From NCBI GenBank assembly GCA_036404435.1, contig DASWZN010000048.1, forward strand, positions 124,001 through 188,000: a DNA stretch of 64,000 bases, given 5' to 3'. Made by a program: the position numbers and the translations under genes. The DNA comes from DASWZN01 sp036404435. GTDB taxonomy: Bacteria > Acidobacteriota > Terriglobia > Bryobacterales > Bryobacteraceae. Positions within the stretch are counted from its first letter, which is position 1. Each line of letters begins with the position of its first letter. Positions 25,858-35,377 of the stretch are shown one piece after another. The notes beneath the pieces are model-generated. The model did no database searches, had not been told where the DNA came from, and worked only from the letters and a program-made list of their open reading frames with translations.

Positions 25858-26424
25858 ATGGTTAGCGACAGGCGTAAGATGACGGAAACGGCCGTGGACG
25901 TCCTGGAACAGTTCGCGAGCGGAGACGCCGCCGCCTTCGAGGCGCTGTTCCGCCAGTACCAGGGCGAGGTCTACGGCTGGATCGTGCGGATCGTGCGCGA
26001 TCCCGCGGCCGCTGAGGACCTGACGGTCGAGACCTTCTGGCGCATCTACAGGGCGCACTCGCGATTCGATCCACGCTGCGGGTTCGGTCCCTGGGCGCGG
26101 CGAATCGCCACCAACCTGGCGGTCGGGCACCTGAGCGCGCGGCGGAGGGAGACGGAGTTCTCGGACGAGGCGCCGCCGGCCAGCGCGCGCTCGTCGCCGC
26201 CCGACGCCGCGGTAAGCGCGGACGTGCGCGAGAAGGTGGCCGCGGCGTTCGAGAATCTGCCGGCGAAGCTGCGGGCCGCCGCCACGCTGGCCATGATCGA
26301 GGAGACGCCGTATGCCGAAATCGGGGCGGCGCTAGGAATTTCGGTTGGCGCCGTCAAGTCGCGCGTGTTCCGCGCCACGCGTCTACTGCGAAGAAGTCTG
26401 ATCGGAGCGGGAGTCGAACCATGA
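25858..26424 (+). CDS. ECF-type RNA polymerase sigma factor
   Basis: A 188-residue sigma-70 family protein. Region 2: FEALFRQYQGEVYGWIVRIV then DPAAAEDLTVETFWRIYRAH. Region 4 HTH: YAEIGAALGISVGAVKSRVFRA. The length and absence of region 3 fit extracytoplasmic-function sigma factors. It overlaps by ATGA the next gene, a small membrane protein that may be its anti-sigma factor. ATG 25858 is kept; ATG 25879 would shorten it by 7 residues. Confidence 0.92.
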   Translation: MVSDRRKMTETAVDVLEQFASGDAAAFEALFRQYQGEVYGWIVRIVRDPAAAEDLTVETFWRIYRAHSRFDPRCGFGPWARRIATNLAVGHLSARRRETEFSDEAPPASARSSPPDAAVSADVREKVAAAFENLPAKLRAAATLAMIEETPYAEIGAALGISVGAVKSRVFRATRLLRRSLIGAGVEP

Positions 26425-26639
26425 GCGAATCTGACGAGAGAGTGCAGGATTTGGTGCGGCGAGCCATCGGGCCGATGGCCGATGCGGAGTTGAAGCGAGA
26501 CCTGTGGCCGCGGATGAGGCCCCGGCTCGATGCAGCGCCGGTGCGCGTGCCGTGGTGGGATTGGGCGCTGGCCGCCGCAGTGGTGGTGTGCCTGTGTGTG
26601 TTCCCCGCGGCGATTCCGGCGGTGCTGTACCAGTTGTAG
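26421..26639 (+). CDS. Small membrane protein, possible anti-sigma factor
   Basis: A 72-residue protein with a charged cytoplasmic N-terminus (MSESDERVQDLVRRAIGPM) and one C-terminal membrane helix (WALAAAVVVCLCVFPAAIPA). It is translationally coupled to the ECF sigma factor. Small single-pass proteins in this position are commonly anti-sigma factors, but it lacks a visible zinc HXXXCXXC motif. The role is inference from context. Confidence 0.75.
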   Translation: MSESDERVQDLVRRAIGPMADAELKRDLWPRMRPRLDAAPVRVPWWDWALAAAVVVCLCVFPAAIPAVLYQL

Positions 26640-26663
26640 AACGGTCCTTTGGAGGAGGCTTTT

Positions 26664-27077
26664 ATGTCCAAGCACGTTTATCTTCGGGCCTATATGGCCG
26701 GCATCACCGTGCCAAGCGCCTTCATGGTGATGGCGCTGGCGATGTTCTGCATCGTGCGCCTCGGCCTTCAGTTCCCTCTGCCGATCGAGCGCGCCCTGGT
26801 GTTCCCGATGGCGCTGGTGCCGAATCTGTGGGGCCTGTGGAACATGCTCTACGTCGCCGTGCGGCGGCGGAGCCAAGTCCCGATCGGCGTCTTCGGCGCG
26901 CTGGTGCCGTTGATCGTCGCGCCCATCGGCCTGGCCGTCCTGCGGGCCCTGGCCTTTGACATCCCGCACTTCGTGCTGGCGGCCTTCCCCGTGGGCCTCG
27001 CGATCATCATCGCCGGCTACTATCTGATCTGGAAATACGTGGTCGGCTTCTTCAACCGGCTGCTCGAGATCGCTTAA
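26664..27077 (+). CDS. Membrane protein, four predicted helices
   Basis: A 137-residue hydrophobic protein, no family recognised. Hydrophobic stretches at about 10-32, 45-62, 75-97 and 105-128. GGAGGAGG at 26651-26658 precedes the ATG at 26664. It is 24 bases behind the small sigma-linked protein and likely shares its transcript, so it might be part of the same envelope response. Confidence 0.75.
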   Translation: MSKHVYLRAYMAGITVPSAFMVMALAMFCIVRLGLQFPLPIERALVFPMALVPNLWGLWNMLYVAVRRRSQVPIGVFGALVPLIVAPIGLAVLRALAFDIPHFVLAAFPVGLAIIIAGYYLIWKYVVGFFNRLLEIA

Positions 27078-27180
27078 AGAAGACGAGTAGCGGTGCTGCG
27101 CACCGGCTTGGGGTGATGACACGACTCCCCTTGCAGGGCAGCAGTTTTCGAAGAGTACTTTCCAGAGGAAAGGAGATGGT

Positions 27181-27663
27181 ATGAATTTCGGGAATTTGCT
27201 GTGGCTTTTCCCGATTGTGGTTACTCTGCACAACGCGGAAGAAGCCATATGGTTTCCGGGTTGGACGAAACGAGCTGGTCGCTGGCATGCCCCCGTTGCA
27301 CCGGGTGTCTTCCGTTTTGCCGTTGCGGTCCTCACTGTCCTGGCTTTCGGTGTCACCTGGCTGAGCGCCATATCGGGCAAACCGACGGTCTGGACCTACT
27401 TGACTTTTGGGTATATGGTCGCGGTGTTGGCCAATGTGCTGATTCCGCACGTCGCAGTCTCGGTGGTAATGCGCAGATACATGCCGGGTGTTGCAACGGG
27501 CGTGGCGCTGAACCTACCGACGCTATCACTGCTGGTTGTCTTAGCCCTCAGAGAGGGGTACGTTTCTGGCTGGAAGGCCGCAGCATACTCCGTAAGCGTG
27601 GCCAGTATCGGGCTGCTGTCAATCCAGGCGCTGTGCAAATTGGGGAGGATCCTGAACCTGTGA
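27181..27663 (+). CDS. HXXEE-domain membrane protein
   Basis: A 160-residue membrane protein. The family name motif is seen at the end of the first helix: LHNAEE (His17, Glu20, Glu21), followed by WFPGW and further helices. A later conserved His (LIPHVAVS) fits the family. HXXEE proteins have no proven activity; the His/Glu set suggests metal binding in the membrane. More A+T-rich than its neighbours and preceded by a good ribosome site (AGGAGATGGT). Confidence 0.85.
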   Translation: MNFGNLLWLFPIVVTLHNAEEAIWFPGWTKRAGRWHAPVAPGVFRFAVAVLTVLAFGVTWLSAISGKPTVWTYLTFGYMVAVLANVLIPHVAVSVVMRRYMPGVATGVALNLPTLSLLVVLALREGYVSGWKAAAYSVSVASIGLLSIQALCKLGRILNL

Positions 27664-27761
27664 CCATGGTCCGCCGGGTGGCGTCCCTTTGCAGGCGGCG
27701 CCATTTCGCAAAGCGGATCGTTTGCGGAAGGCCGAAGGCCGTCTCTAGAAATCCGCTTGGA

Positions 27762-28283
27762 ATGCTCTACCTCCGCGCACTGATTTTCACCATTCTCGTG
27801 CCTGGCTTCGTGGCGGGATGGGCCCCGTGGATGCTGCTCGCCTCCGGCCACGAGGTGCGAGCGTTCGACGCCGGACCGTGGCGCTGGGCCGGCCTGGCGG
27901 CGATTGTCGCGGGCGCCGCCGGATATCTGCTGTGCGCGGCGGACTTCGTTCTCAAGGGCGGCGGAACACCGGCCATCTGGTTCACGCGCCCCCTGCGTTT
28001 TCTGCTAGGAGAAGAGCCGCGAGCGATCGTGCAGCAGGGCCTCTACCGCTATTCGCGGAACCCGATGTACCTAAGCGTGGCAGCGGTGGTGTTCGGGGAA
28101 GGGTGGTTCTTCGGTTCGGCGTTGCTGCTGCTTTATGGCGTTGCCGTGTTCATCTTCTTCCACCTGATCGTCGTCCTGGTGGAAGAGCCGCACCTGCGGC
28201 GCAAAGGCGGCCCGAGCTACATCGAGTATTGCCGCAGAACGCCACGATGGATCGGGAAGAGCCACGGGTCGGCGATGCGGTAA
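27762..28283 (+). CDS. Isoprenylcysteine carboxyl methyltransferase-like membrane protein
   Basis: A 173-residue multi-pass protein of the ICMT/PEMT-like group. The C-terminal SAM-binding signature is seen: GLYRYSRNPMYLSVAAVVFG, then a helix pair and EEPHLRRKGGPSYIEYCRRTPRW. Bacterial members methylate unknown lipids or small molecules. The ATG at 27762 precedes the first membrane helix; the ribosome site is weak. It is 30 bases before the M48 peptidase. Confidence 0.85.
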   Translation: MLYLRALIFTILVPGFVAGWAPWMLLASGHEVRAFDAGPWRWAGLAAIVAGAAGYLLCAADFVLKGGGTPAIWFTRPLRFLLGEEPRAIVQQGLYRYSRNPMYLSVAAVVFGEGWFFGSALLLLYGVAVFIFFHLIVVLVEEPHLRRKGGPSYIEYCRRTPRWIGKSHGSAMR

Positions 28284-28312
28284 CATAGCCTCCAGAAGTC
28301 GCGGAGGCGAAA

Positions 28313-29911
28313 ATGAAATTCGTTACCCGTTCCTTACTCATCCTTCTGGCGCTCTACGGTCTGGTGTTTGCGATTGGAGACGCGTACCTGTCCCAGGCCG
28401 GGGCGCCGCTCTGGCTGGCGCTGGCATTCGCGGTGCTGTTTATCGGCCTGCAATACCTGGTGGCGCCCTGGATCATCGGCTGGCTGATGCACATCCGCTG
28501 GGATCGGGAGCTGCCGGCGGCGAATCGGGAGTTCGTCGAGCGACTGTGTGCCCAGCGCGGCCTGAAGGTCCCGCGGATCGGGGTGATCGAGAGCGGCACG
28601 CCGAACGCGTTCTCCTTCGGCCATGTGCCCGCCGACGCGCGCGTCGTGGTCACAACGGGTCTTCTGGACGTGCTGACTCCCGAGGAGTCCAATGCCGTTC
28701 TGGCGCACGAGATCGGCCATGTGGAGCACTGGGACTTCGCGGTGATGACCATCGCCGCTCTGGCTCCGCTGATCCTCTATCAGCTTTACGTCTTCACCCG
28801 GAGGAGCGACAAGGCGCGCGCTGTCGCCTACTCGGCATACATCTGCTATCTGGTGAGCCGGTTCATCGTGCTCCTGCTGAATCGCACCCGCGAGTACTTC
28901 GCGGACCATTACGCCGCCGAGGTGACGCACGCGCCGGATGCGCTCTCCTCCGCGCTGATCAAGATCGCTTACGGGATGGTGCGGGCGGAAGGCGAGTACG
29001 GCGAGGCAATGGCAAGCGCGTCGAAGAAAGAGAAGGGCCGGCTCCAGCGCAGCCACAGCCTGGTGGGCTCGCTGGCGCTGATGGGGATCTCCAACGTGCG
29101 GTCGGGCGCGGCGCTCGCGCTGGGCGGCGCCAACCCGAGTGAAGCCGCTGCCGTCATGCGTTGGGACCTGGTGAATCCGTGGGCGCGCCTCTACGAGCTG
29201 AACTCGACGCATCCGCTCACCGCGCTGCGCGTGCGCGCCCTCAACAAGGATGCGGCGGAGTTGCACCAGGCCCCGCAATATCCCCTGCCGCTCGACCAGC
29301 GCGTCCGGTGGGGGAGTTTCCCGCTGGAGGTGATTCTGTGGGCGCTGCCGTGGCTGAGCGGCGCGGCGCTGGTCTCGACCTTCGTTTTACGGCGGTGGCT
29401 GGCCAGCCACGGCATCGAGCTCTCAGCCGGAACGCAGCCAGCACTGCTCATGCTGGCCAGCGCCAGTTGGATGCTGCGCACCTGGTACCGCTATCACGGC
29501 GAATGCCAGCCGGCAACGATCGGACGCTTGATCGAGGACGTGGAAGTCTCCGAGATGCGGCCGAGGGCGGTTCGGCTGGAGGGCGAGATTCTCGGCCGCG
29601 GCGTGCCGGGCGCGTTTTGGAGCCCGGACCTGGTGCTGCGCGATTCCAGCGGGATTCTCTTCGTTCTCTACCGCCAGTCCATTCCCTTCGCGCGTTACCT
29701 GTTTGCGATCACGGCGGCCGAGGCGTACATCGGCCAGAAGGTGACCATCGACGGTTGGTTCCGGCGCGGCTTGCGGCCATACGTCGAGATGTCCACGCTG
29801 ACGGGCGAAGACGGCAAGACCCGGCGCGCCTACTCGCGCTGGGTGCAATACGTCCTGGCGGCTCTGGCCGTTGGCGGCGGCTGGCTGTGGCTGTTAGCCA
29901 CGCGAGCCTGA
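28313..29911 (+). CDS. M48 family membrane metalloprotease (HtpX-like)
   Basis: A 532-residue zinc protease. The N-terminal part has two membrane helices followed by the zinc motif HEIGH (132-136, in VLAHEIGHVEHWD) and a downstream Glu ligand in REYFADHYAAE, as in HtpX/Ste24-type proteases that remove damaged membrane proteins. The C-terminal 190 residues, absent from HtpX, have two more hydrophobic stretches and a beta-rich region (RAVRLEGEILGRGVPGAFW; VTIDGWFRRGLRPYVEM), an OB-fold-like domain of unknown role. Confidence 0.9.
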   Translation: MKFVTRSLLILLALYGLVFAIGDAYLSQAGAPLWLALAFAVLFIGLQYLVAPWIIGWLMHIRWDRELPAANREFVERLCAQRGLKVPRIGVIESGTPNAFSFGHVPADARVVVTTGLLDVLTPEESNAVLAHEIGHVEHWDFAVMTIAALAPLILYQLYVFTRRSDKARAVAYSAYICYLVSRFIVLLLNRTREYFADHYAAEVTHAPDALSSALIKIAYGMVRAEGEYGEAMASASKKEKGRLQRSHSLVGSLALMGISNVRSGAALALGGANPSEAAAVMRWDLVNPWARLYELNSTHPLTALRVRALNKDAAELHQAPQYPLPLDQRVRWGSFPLEVILWALPWLSGAALVSTFVLRRWLASHGIELSAGTQPALLMLASASWMLRTWYRYHGECQPATIGRLIEDVEVSEMRPRAVRLEGEILGRGVPGAFWSPDLVLRDSSGILFVLYRQSIPFARYLFAITAAEAYIGQKVTIDGWFRRGLRPYVEMSTLTGEDGKTRRAYSRWVQYVLAALAVGGGWLWLLATRA

Positions 29912-29912
29912 C

Positions 29913-31040
29913 TTACGGCTTCACTTTCGGAATGCGCTCCTGCACCGGCGGTAGCGGGACCAGGTCTGTGGCCGGCACGGTCTGATACCAGTAGCCGACG
30001 GAGAAGAAGTTGTCGCCGCGATCGTTGGCGGTGCCGTGCTCGATGGTGTGCTTCAAGTATTTCGTGAAGGTCACCGGGTTGTCCCCGTGCCAGCGGTAGC
30101 AGCAGTAGCGGCCACCGGTTCTTTCCGGTAGGGCGATGAGCGGCGCGCCATAGAAGCGGTGGGCGAAGGGCTGCGCGCCGTCGCGCCCGCCGAAATCCCA
30201 GCTCCCGAGGAAGTAGTCCTCCGTGCCGGTGCCGTTGATGACAGGCATGCTCTCGTCGTCGATGAAGATCATGTCGTCGCCTTCGCCAAACCAGCCGTCG
30301 GCGTTCTGCACCACGCCCAGGGTCACGCCTATCAGGTGGCCGCGCCCGCGGGTCTCGCAGAATACGTAGTTGTCCTTGCCGTCGAGGTTGTGGTCGCCGC
30401 GGCGACTGGGCACGCAGGGCGAAGCCTGCCGGTACTGCGCGTGGAAATAGAGGGCGTCCTCGGGCCAGGCGGGGAGTAACTGGTAGTCGATGTTGGAATA
30501 GAATGCGCCCACAGGCCGGCGGCCCTCGTTGGTAACGGTTGCCAGCGCGGACTTGCGGAACGGCATCGCGAAGTAACAGTTCAGCGACTTGCCCGGAGAG
30601 CAGGCCAGGAACGCCGATTCGTAGATCTGGTACTCGCCGAGGTTCAGCCCGAAGAAATCGCCCACGGGCGCCTCGACGCTGGGCCGGGCGTTGCCGTCCC
30701 AGTAAATCCGCAGCACCAGCTCTTTGAGGTGCGCTGGGCTCTGGGCCGCGATGGTGAACCAGATGTGCGAAATCGCGCCGGGGCCGGCCGCGTTGAACAC
30801 TTCGAGAGTTGCGCCGGCGGGGATGGGGCGGGCATCGGCGTTCCCGCCGCTGCGGTCGTAAGTGGATTGCTTCAGCGAGCGATAGTCCTGAGCGCGGGCA
30901 TAGGACGGCAGCAGCGGCGGCGCGGTGGGGCCGCCGGCGTCAGCCGCCTGTGCCTCGGATGCGGTTGCGGAAACAGCGGCCAGGGCGCCGATGCGGCGCA
31001 GGAACCCCCGGCGCGCGGACGGTTGTGGCGTGTCGGTCAC
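29913..31040 (-). CDS. Tat-exported DUF2961 (GH172-like) protein
   Basis: A 375-residue protein with a twin-arginine signal (SARRGFLRRIGALAAVSATA). The mature part matches DUF2961: AGATLEVFNAAGPGAISHIW, RIYWDGNARPSVEAPVGDFF and TEDYFLGSWDFGG, a viral-jelly-roll pair. Family members form GH172, acting on alpha-D-arabinofuranosides or fructose anhydrides. The catalytic pair cannot be fixed from sequence alone; the Glu in INGTGTEDYF is a candidate. GTG 31040 is preceded by GAGGAGG. Confidence 0.87.
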   Translation of the reverse strand: MTDTPQPSARRGFLRRIGALAAVSATASEAQAADAGGPTAPPLLPSYARAQDYRSLKQSTYDRSGGNADARPIPAGATLEVFNAAGPGAISHIWFTIAAQSPAHLKELVLRIYWDGNARPSVEAPVGDFFGLNLGEYQIYESAFLACSPGKSLNCYFAMPFRKSALATVTNEGRRPVGAFYSNIDYQLLPAWPEDALYFHAQYRQASPCVPSRRGDHNLDGKDNYVFCETRGRGHLIGVTLGVVQNADGWFGEGDDMIFIDDESMPVINGTGTEDYFLGSWDFGGRDGAQPFAHRFYGAPLIALPERTGGRYCCYRWHGDNPVTFTKYLKHTIEHGTANDRGDNFFSVGYWYQTVPATDLVPLPPVQERIPKVKP

Positions 31041-31188
31041 GTGATCCTCCTCTGAACCATTTAACAACAGGCGTTGCGCTGTAACGAGCAGTGTAACAGG
31101 CGAAGTAGCTGCTTTAGCCTTGGTGGCGGCACGCCCTTGCCGCATTCTGGCCTTGGAAGCGGAACACGAGTCCGTGCAGGAGGCGATT

Positions 31189-31915
31189 ATGATACGGGCG
31201 ATTCTGACGACGTTGGTCTTGGTACTGGGGCTGAGCCCTGCCGCGGCGCAGCCGAATCAGGTAACCGCCGATCTCGAGGCGAAAGGCGACACTCTGCGGG
31301 ACCAGGGTCAATACAACGAAGCGATGAAGTGCTACAACCACGCGCTCAGCGTGGGCGGCAGCCAGGCGGTGTTGTTCAACAAGATCGGCCAGGCGTACCT
31401 GCGGCTGCGCCTCTACCCGGCCCGCCGAGTCGGCTTTCGAACAGGCCGTCAAGCGGAGCCCGAACGACGCCAGCGCCTTGAACAACCTGGGTGTGACGAG
31501 CCACCTCCAGAAGAAGTACGAAAGGGCGGTGAAGTGGTACAAGAAGGCGCTGGCCGAAAACGAAAGCGAGCCGGCGTTCCATTACAATCTCGGCGGAAGC
31601 TGGTTCGCGGTCGGCAAGTTCGACCGCGCCAGCGCGGAGTATGCGCGCGCCCTCGAACTCGATCCCAACGCTTTCACGAACCTGGAGGAACAGGCCATCG
31701 CCGGGCCGGCCACCGCGGCAGACCGCGGCAGGTTCTCCTACATGATGGCGAAGTTGTACGCCGGCCGCGGGGACTTCGACCACGCTCTCGCGTCACTGCG
31801 GCGGGCCAAGGAGCAAGGCTACGAGGGTCTGACCAATGTATACTCGGACAGAGAATTCGGCGGGTTGTGGAAAGATGCGCGCCTGGCGCAACTCATCCCG
31901 CCGGCCAGGAGATGA
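31189..31915 (+). pseudogene. TPR-repeat exported protein, frameshifted
   Basis: Starts MIRAILTTLVLVLGLSPAAA, a Sec signal, then tetratricopeptide repeats (GDTLRDQGQYNEAMKCYNHAL). Around 31422 one extra C shifts the frame; with that base removed it reads LYPAAESAFEQAVKRSP and continues with NNLGVTSHLQKKYERAVKWY to the end at 31915. The joined product would be about 241 residues with at least three TPR units. An assembly indel is the simplest reason. ATG 31189 is preceded by CAGGAGG. Function: protein-protein scaffold in the envelope. Confidence 0.8.
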
Positions 31916-31938
31916 TCGGCGGCAGGGAGGTGGTTCTC

Positions 31939-33441
31939 GTGACACACGCTGGCCGCGGAGTTGCGGCCGTCGCAACAGGCTGCATGCTTCTGCTCATGTG
32001 GGGCTGCCCCGGTTCGTCGAGTTCGTACTCGCCGCCTCCGAGTCCCACCCCCTTGCCCCAATACGAGGCGTGTATCTCGACCGTGCCCGTCGATGCCGCC
32101 AACCCGAACGAGCCGGTCATTACGCTGACCGGTCCCAGGGTGATCAGCCAGCCCCTGGGCGCCGCTTACGCCGACGCCGGCGCGACCGCCAGCGATCCGC
32201 ACGACGGCAACATTACGAGCCAGATCGTGGTCACGGGACTCGCATCACTCGATGTGAACACCGTGGGCGACTACCTTGTCCGATACAACGTGACGGACAG
32301 CGCCCAACTGCCGGCCGTCGAGGTGGTGCGGCTGGTTCGCGTCGATGCGGGCACTTTCGCGGAGCAAATGGCCAGGGACATTGGGAGCACGTCGGCCCAC
32401 CTGGCCTACTACGAGCACTTACCGGTGAATTACAGCGCCGACCCCGCGCAAACGTTTCCCCTGATCGTCTTCCGGCACGGATGGGGAGGAGCGCGATTCA
32501 CCGCTGACGGGACAGGCGTTCAGAGCCCACTATCCGAGTTGCTAGGGAGCGACATGGCGGGGCTGATCAACCAGGGCCTCTGGGACGATTCGCGTCCCTT
32601 CATTGTGCTTTCCCCGCAGCAGTGCGTAGACCCTCTGACTTTCGTCGTGACCGCGTACCAGATGAAACTCTTCATCGACTACGCCATCAACACATACAAG
32701 GTCGATACTTCTCGCATTTACATGGCCGGCTACAGCCAGGGGTCGGGTAACACCTGGGACTACGTTAATAACTACCCTCAGCAGCTCGCGGCCGTGGTTC
32801 CGATGTCGGGCGGCTATGGGACCTCGGTGGGTTGCATGCTGAAGCAGACGCCAGCATGGGCGTTTGGGGCCGCCGACGATACGGTCGTCCCTTATCAGAA
32901 CCAGGTCGATACGGTCGACTCCATCAATGCCTGCAATCCGGTCGAGCCTGCCAAGCTCACGGTCTTCCCCTCGGGCGGGCACAGCACTGTGGAAGAGTTC
33001 ATGACGATCAACCTGACGGGCTTGGGTGAGGGGCTTCCAGCTTACGACATTTACAACCAGAGCATTTACGACTGGCTGCTCGATCACAGCCGCACTGCGC
33101 CATCGCCTCTCTCCGTGGGCCGCACCGGAACCGTGCGGGTGAGCCCGTCGCTGGACCGGCCGGCGTTGCTGGCTGCCGGCGCCACGTTCACGGTGACTCC
33201 GTCCGCGATCCTGTGGGGCCGTTCGGCCACTCTCCAGTGGTCGGCGGAGGGCGCAGTCTCCTGCCTGGCGTCCGGCGACTGGGTAGGCCGGCGGCCTGCG
33301 AGCGGAACGGAATCCGTCCGGCCGCCGGCCCCCGGTTCGTATGGCTACGTGCTGACCTGCGAGGGGCCCGGCGGAGCTGTTTCGCGATCGGTTACGCTCA
33401 CGGTCGGGAAGGCGCCGGACCCGAAGAACTTACATGAGTAG
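31939..33441 (+). CDS. Secreted esterase/PHB-depolymerase-like lipoprotein with Ig-like domain
   Basis: A 500-residue exported protein. The N-terminus ends in LLLMWGC, a poor lipobox. A DUF5011-type Ig-like repeat follows (VISQPLGAAYADAGATASD; VGDYLVRYNVTDSA). The catalytic alpha/beta-hydrolase part resembles polyhydroxybutyrate depolymerase-type esterases: nucleophile GYSQGSG, acid in GAADDTVVP and His in GGHSTVEE. The last 80 residues are another beta domain (AILWGRSATLQWSAEG). Start at GTG 31939, with AGGGAGG upstream; it is 23 bases after the TPR gene. Substrate unknown. Confidence 0.85.
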   Translation: MTHAGRGVAAVATGCMLLLMWGCPGSSSSYSPPPSPTPLPQYEACISTVPVDAANPNEPVITLTGPRVISQPLGAAYADAGATASDPHDGNITSQIVVTGLASLDVNTVGDYLVRYNVTDSAQLPAVEVVRLVRVDAGTFAEQMARDIGSTSAHLAYYEHLPVNYSADPAQTFPLIVFRHGWGGARFTADGTGVQSPLSELLGSDMAGLINQGLWDDSRPFIVLSPQQCVDPLTFVVTAYQMKLFIDYAINTYKVDTSRIYMAGYSQGSGNTWDYVNNYPQQLAAVVPMSGGYGTSVGCMLKQTPAWAFGAADDTVVPYQNQVDTVDSINACNPVEPAKLTVFPSGGHSTVEEFMTINLTGLGEGLPAYDIYNQSIYDWLLDHSRTAPSPLSVGRTGTVRVSPSLDRPALLAAGATFTVTPSAILWGRSATLQWSAEGAVSCLASGDWVGRRPASGTESVRPPAPGSYGYVLTCEGPGGAVSRSVTLTVGKAPDPKNLHE

Positions 33442-35308
33442 GATGAGAATGCCAGGACGTAGTGCGGCGCATCTTACAGCGTGTGCGCTTGTGCTGTTGG
33501 CCGGCTGCGGAGGCGGCAGCCAATCCGGCACCATTCACTCGAGCACCATTTCCGTAACAATAACTCCACCGTCCACGGTGCTGAAGCTCAACGCGACGCA
33601 GCAGTTTTCGGCCAACGTCTCCGGAACTTCAAACACGTCTGTCATGTGGAATGTGGGCGGGATAACAGGGGGAAACACAATCGTAGGCACCATTACGGCT
33701 GCGGGGCTTTACACGAGCCCTGCAAGCCTGCCGGCTGGCGGCACCGTCACGGTCACCGCGACTAGCCAAGCCGACCCGACTGCGTCTGCAGCGGCTACGG
33801 TTGCAATCTTGGCCCCGTTCGTGACGATTCCCTCCGTTCAACAATGGGCCGTTTCCTCTGGCACCTATACCTTCGGCGCCGCTTCGCGCATCGTAATCGA
33901 TCCCTCCTATACGACTGAGCTGACCACAACTGCCGGCGTGCTCGCGGCGGACTTGCACTATCTTACCGGCATCTCCGTTCAACCCGTCGTGGGCTCCCCA
34001 AGTGCCGGCGATATCAGCCTCAGCCTCCTGGCATCACCCGATATGGGCCTCGGGACTGAGGGATACTCCATGAACATAGCGGGGACCGTAGCCATCACCG
34101 CCAACTCCGATGCCGGGGTCTTCTACGGGACTCGCACCTTGCTTCAGCTCTTGGCGCAGGGCCTGACGATGGGTTGCGGCACGATCCGCGACTGGCCCGA
34201 ATACCCGCAGCGCGCCCTCATGGTCGATGTTGGAAGGAAGTTCTTCACCCTACTGTGGTTGGAGGACCACATACGGGACCTGGCCTTTACGAAAATCAAT
34301 ATTCTCCATTTGCACTTATCGGATAATCAAGGTTTCCGAATCGAGAGCGCAAGCCATCCCGAGCTGAACGGCACCACATCTCCCATCTACAGCAAGAGTC
34401 AAATGACCAGTCTGATTCAGCTCGCTGCCCAGTACCATATCACGATAATCCCCAAGATAGAGTTTCCCGCGCACGCGCAGGCCATCCTGACCGCTCATCC
34501 TGAACTCCGGCTCGCCAACGGCGCGGGTACGACTCTCGACGATTCGATGGACATTACCCTGCCGGGCACGTACACGCTGGTCGGCGATTTACTGGACGAG
34601 TATCTGGCCTTCTTTCCAGGGCCTTATTGGCATGGCGCCGGCGACGAGTATCTTAACGCGAGTAGTTTCTCGACGTTCCCACAGCTTGCAGCCTTCGCTC
34701 AACATAATATCGGCTCCGGCGCTACTGCGTACGATATGTATCTTTACTTCGAGAACTGGGTCGACAACAAAGTGACGTCGGCCGGCAAGTCCGACCGGAC
34801 TTGGAACGATCCGTATGACTATCTGAGTTTGACCGGCACGGCCGAGGGCCTCAATAAAGACATTCTGTTGGAGATGTGGGCTCCGCTTATAAGTCCCCAG
34901 GTAGCCATCGACCTGGGATATTCCATTGTCAATGCGAGCTATGTGCCGCTTTATTACTCCACTGCTGGCGCGTACCCATACGCCGAGAACGTGTACGAGA
35001 GTTGGTCTCCAAACCTCGAACTTGGCGGGCCCGGGGCGTGGTACGTCGCGGCTCAGGACCCGCACCTGCTCGGTGCGGCATTTGAGATTTGGTGCGACAA
35101 CCCCAACCAAGACGAGACCACCATAGACGACAACACGTGGGCCGCATTGCGGGCGTTTGCCCAGAACAGTTGGGGATCCCCCAAGTTGGTGCCCACCTAC
35201 ACCCAGTTCGGCTCGGTAATTACCGCTCTTGGCCGCGCACCCGGGTTCGGCGTGGCCGGAGGACCGGTTGCCACGCCTTCCGCTACGCGCGGGGTTCCGA
35301 CCAGATAA
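33434..35308 (+). CDS. GH20 beta-N-acetylhexosaminidase lipoprotein
   Basis: A 624-residue exported enzyme that would remove terminal beta-GlcNAc/GalNAc. Signal with lipobox LLAGC (about residue 25), a bacterial Ig-like repeat (ITPPSTVLKLNATQQFSAN), a GH20b-type lead domain, then the GH20 barrel: LMVDVGRKFFTLLWLEDHIR, LHLHLSDNQGFRIES, and the catalytic Asp-Glu pair in WHGAGDEYL. It overlaps the esterase stop by 8 bases, so the two are coupled. More A+T-rich than the flanks, possibly acquired. Confidence 0.92.
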   Translation: MSRMRMPGRSAAHLTACALVLLAGCGGGSQSGTIHSSTISVTITPPSTVLKLNATQQFSANVSGTSNTSVMWNVGGITGGNTIVGTITAAGLYTSPASLPAGGTVTVTATSQADPTASAAATVAILAPFVTIPSVQQWAVSSGTYTFGAASRIVIDPSYTTELTTTAGVLAADLHYLTGISVQPVVGSPSAGDISLSLLASPDMGLGTEGYSMNIAGTVAITANSDAGVFYGTRTLLQLLAQGLTMGCGTIRDWPEYPQRALMVDVGRKFFTLLWLEDHIRDLAFTKINILHLHLSDNQGFRIESASHPELNGTTSPIYSKSQMTSLIQLAAQYHITIIPKIEFPAHAQAILTAHPELRLANGAGTTLDDSMDITLPGTYTLVGDLLDEYLAFFPGPYWHGAGDEYLNASSFSTFPQLAAFAQHNIGSGATAYDMYLYFENWVDNKVTSAGKSDRTWNDPYDYLSLTGTAEGLNKDILLEMWAPLISPQVAIDLGYSIVNASYVPLYYSTAGAYPYAENVYESWSPNLELGGPGAWYVAAQDPHLLGAAFEIWCDNPNQDETTIDDNTWAALRAFAQNSWGSPKLVPTYTQFGSVITALGRAPGFGVAGGPVATPSATRGVPTR

Positions 35309-35349
35309 AAAAGCGGCCTGCCCCCGAAATTCGCCGCCAGGGGCAGGCC
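35307..35349 (-). terminator. Rho-independent terminator for the FecR-like gene
   Basis: Perfect 10-base stem GGCCTGCCCC/GGGGCAGGCC (35315-35324 with 35340-35349). On the minus strand it is followed by six T (35312-35307). The stem also sits at the end of the GH20 gene and may stop transcription from that side. Confidence 0.85.
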
Positions 35350-35377
35350 GGTGCTGAGGGAATTGATCGCCTATCGG

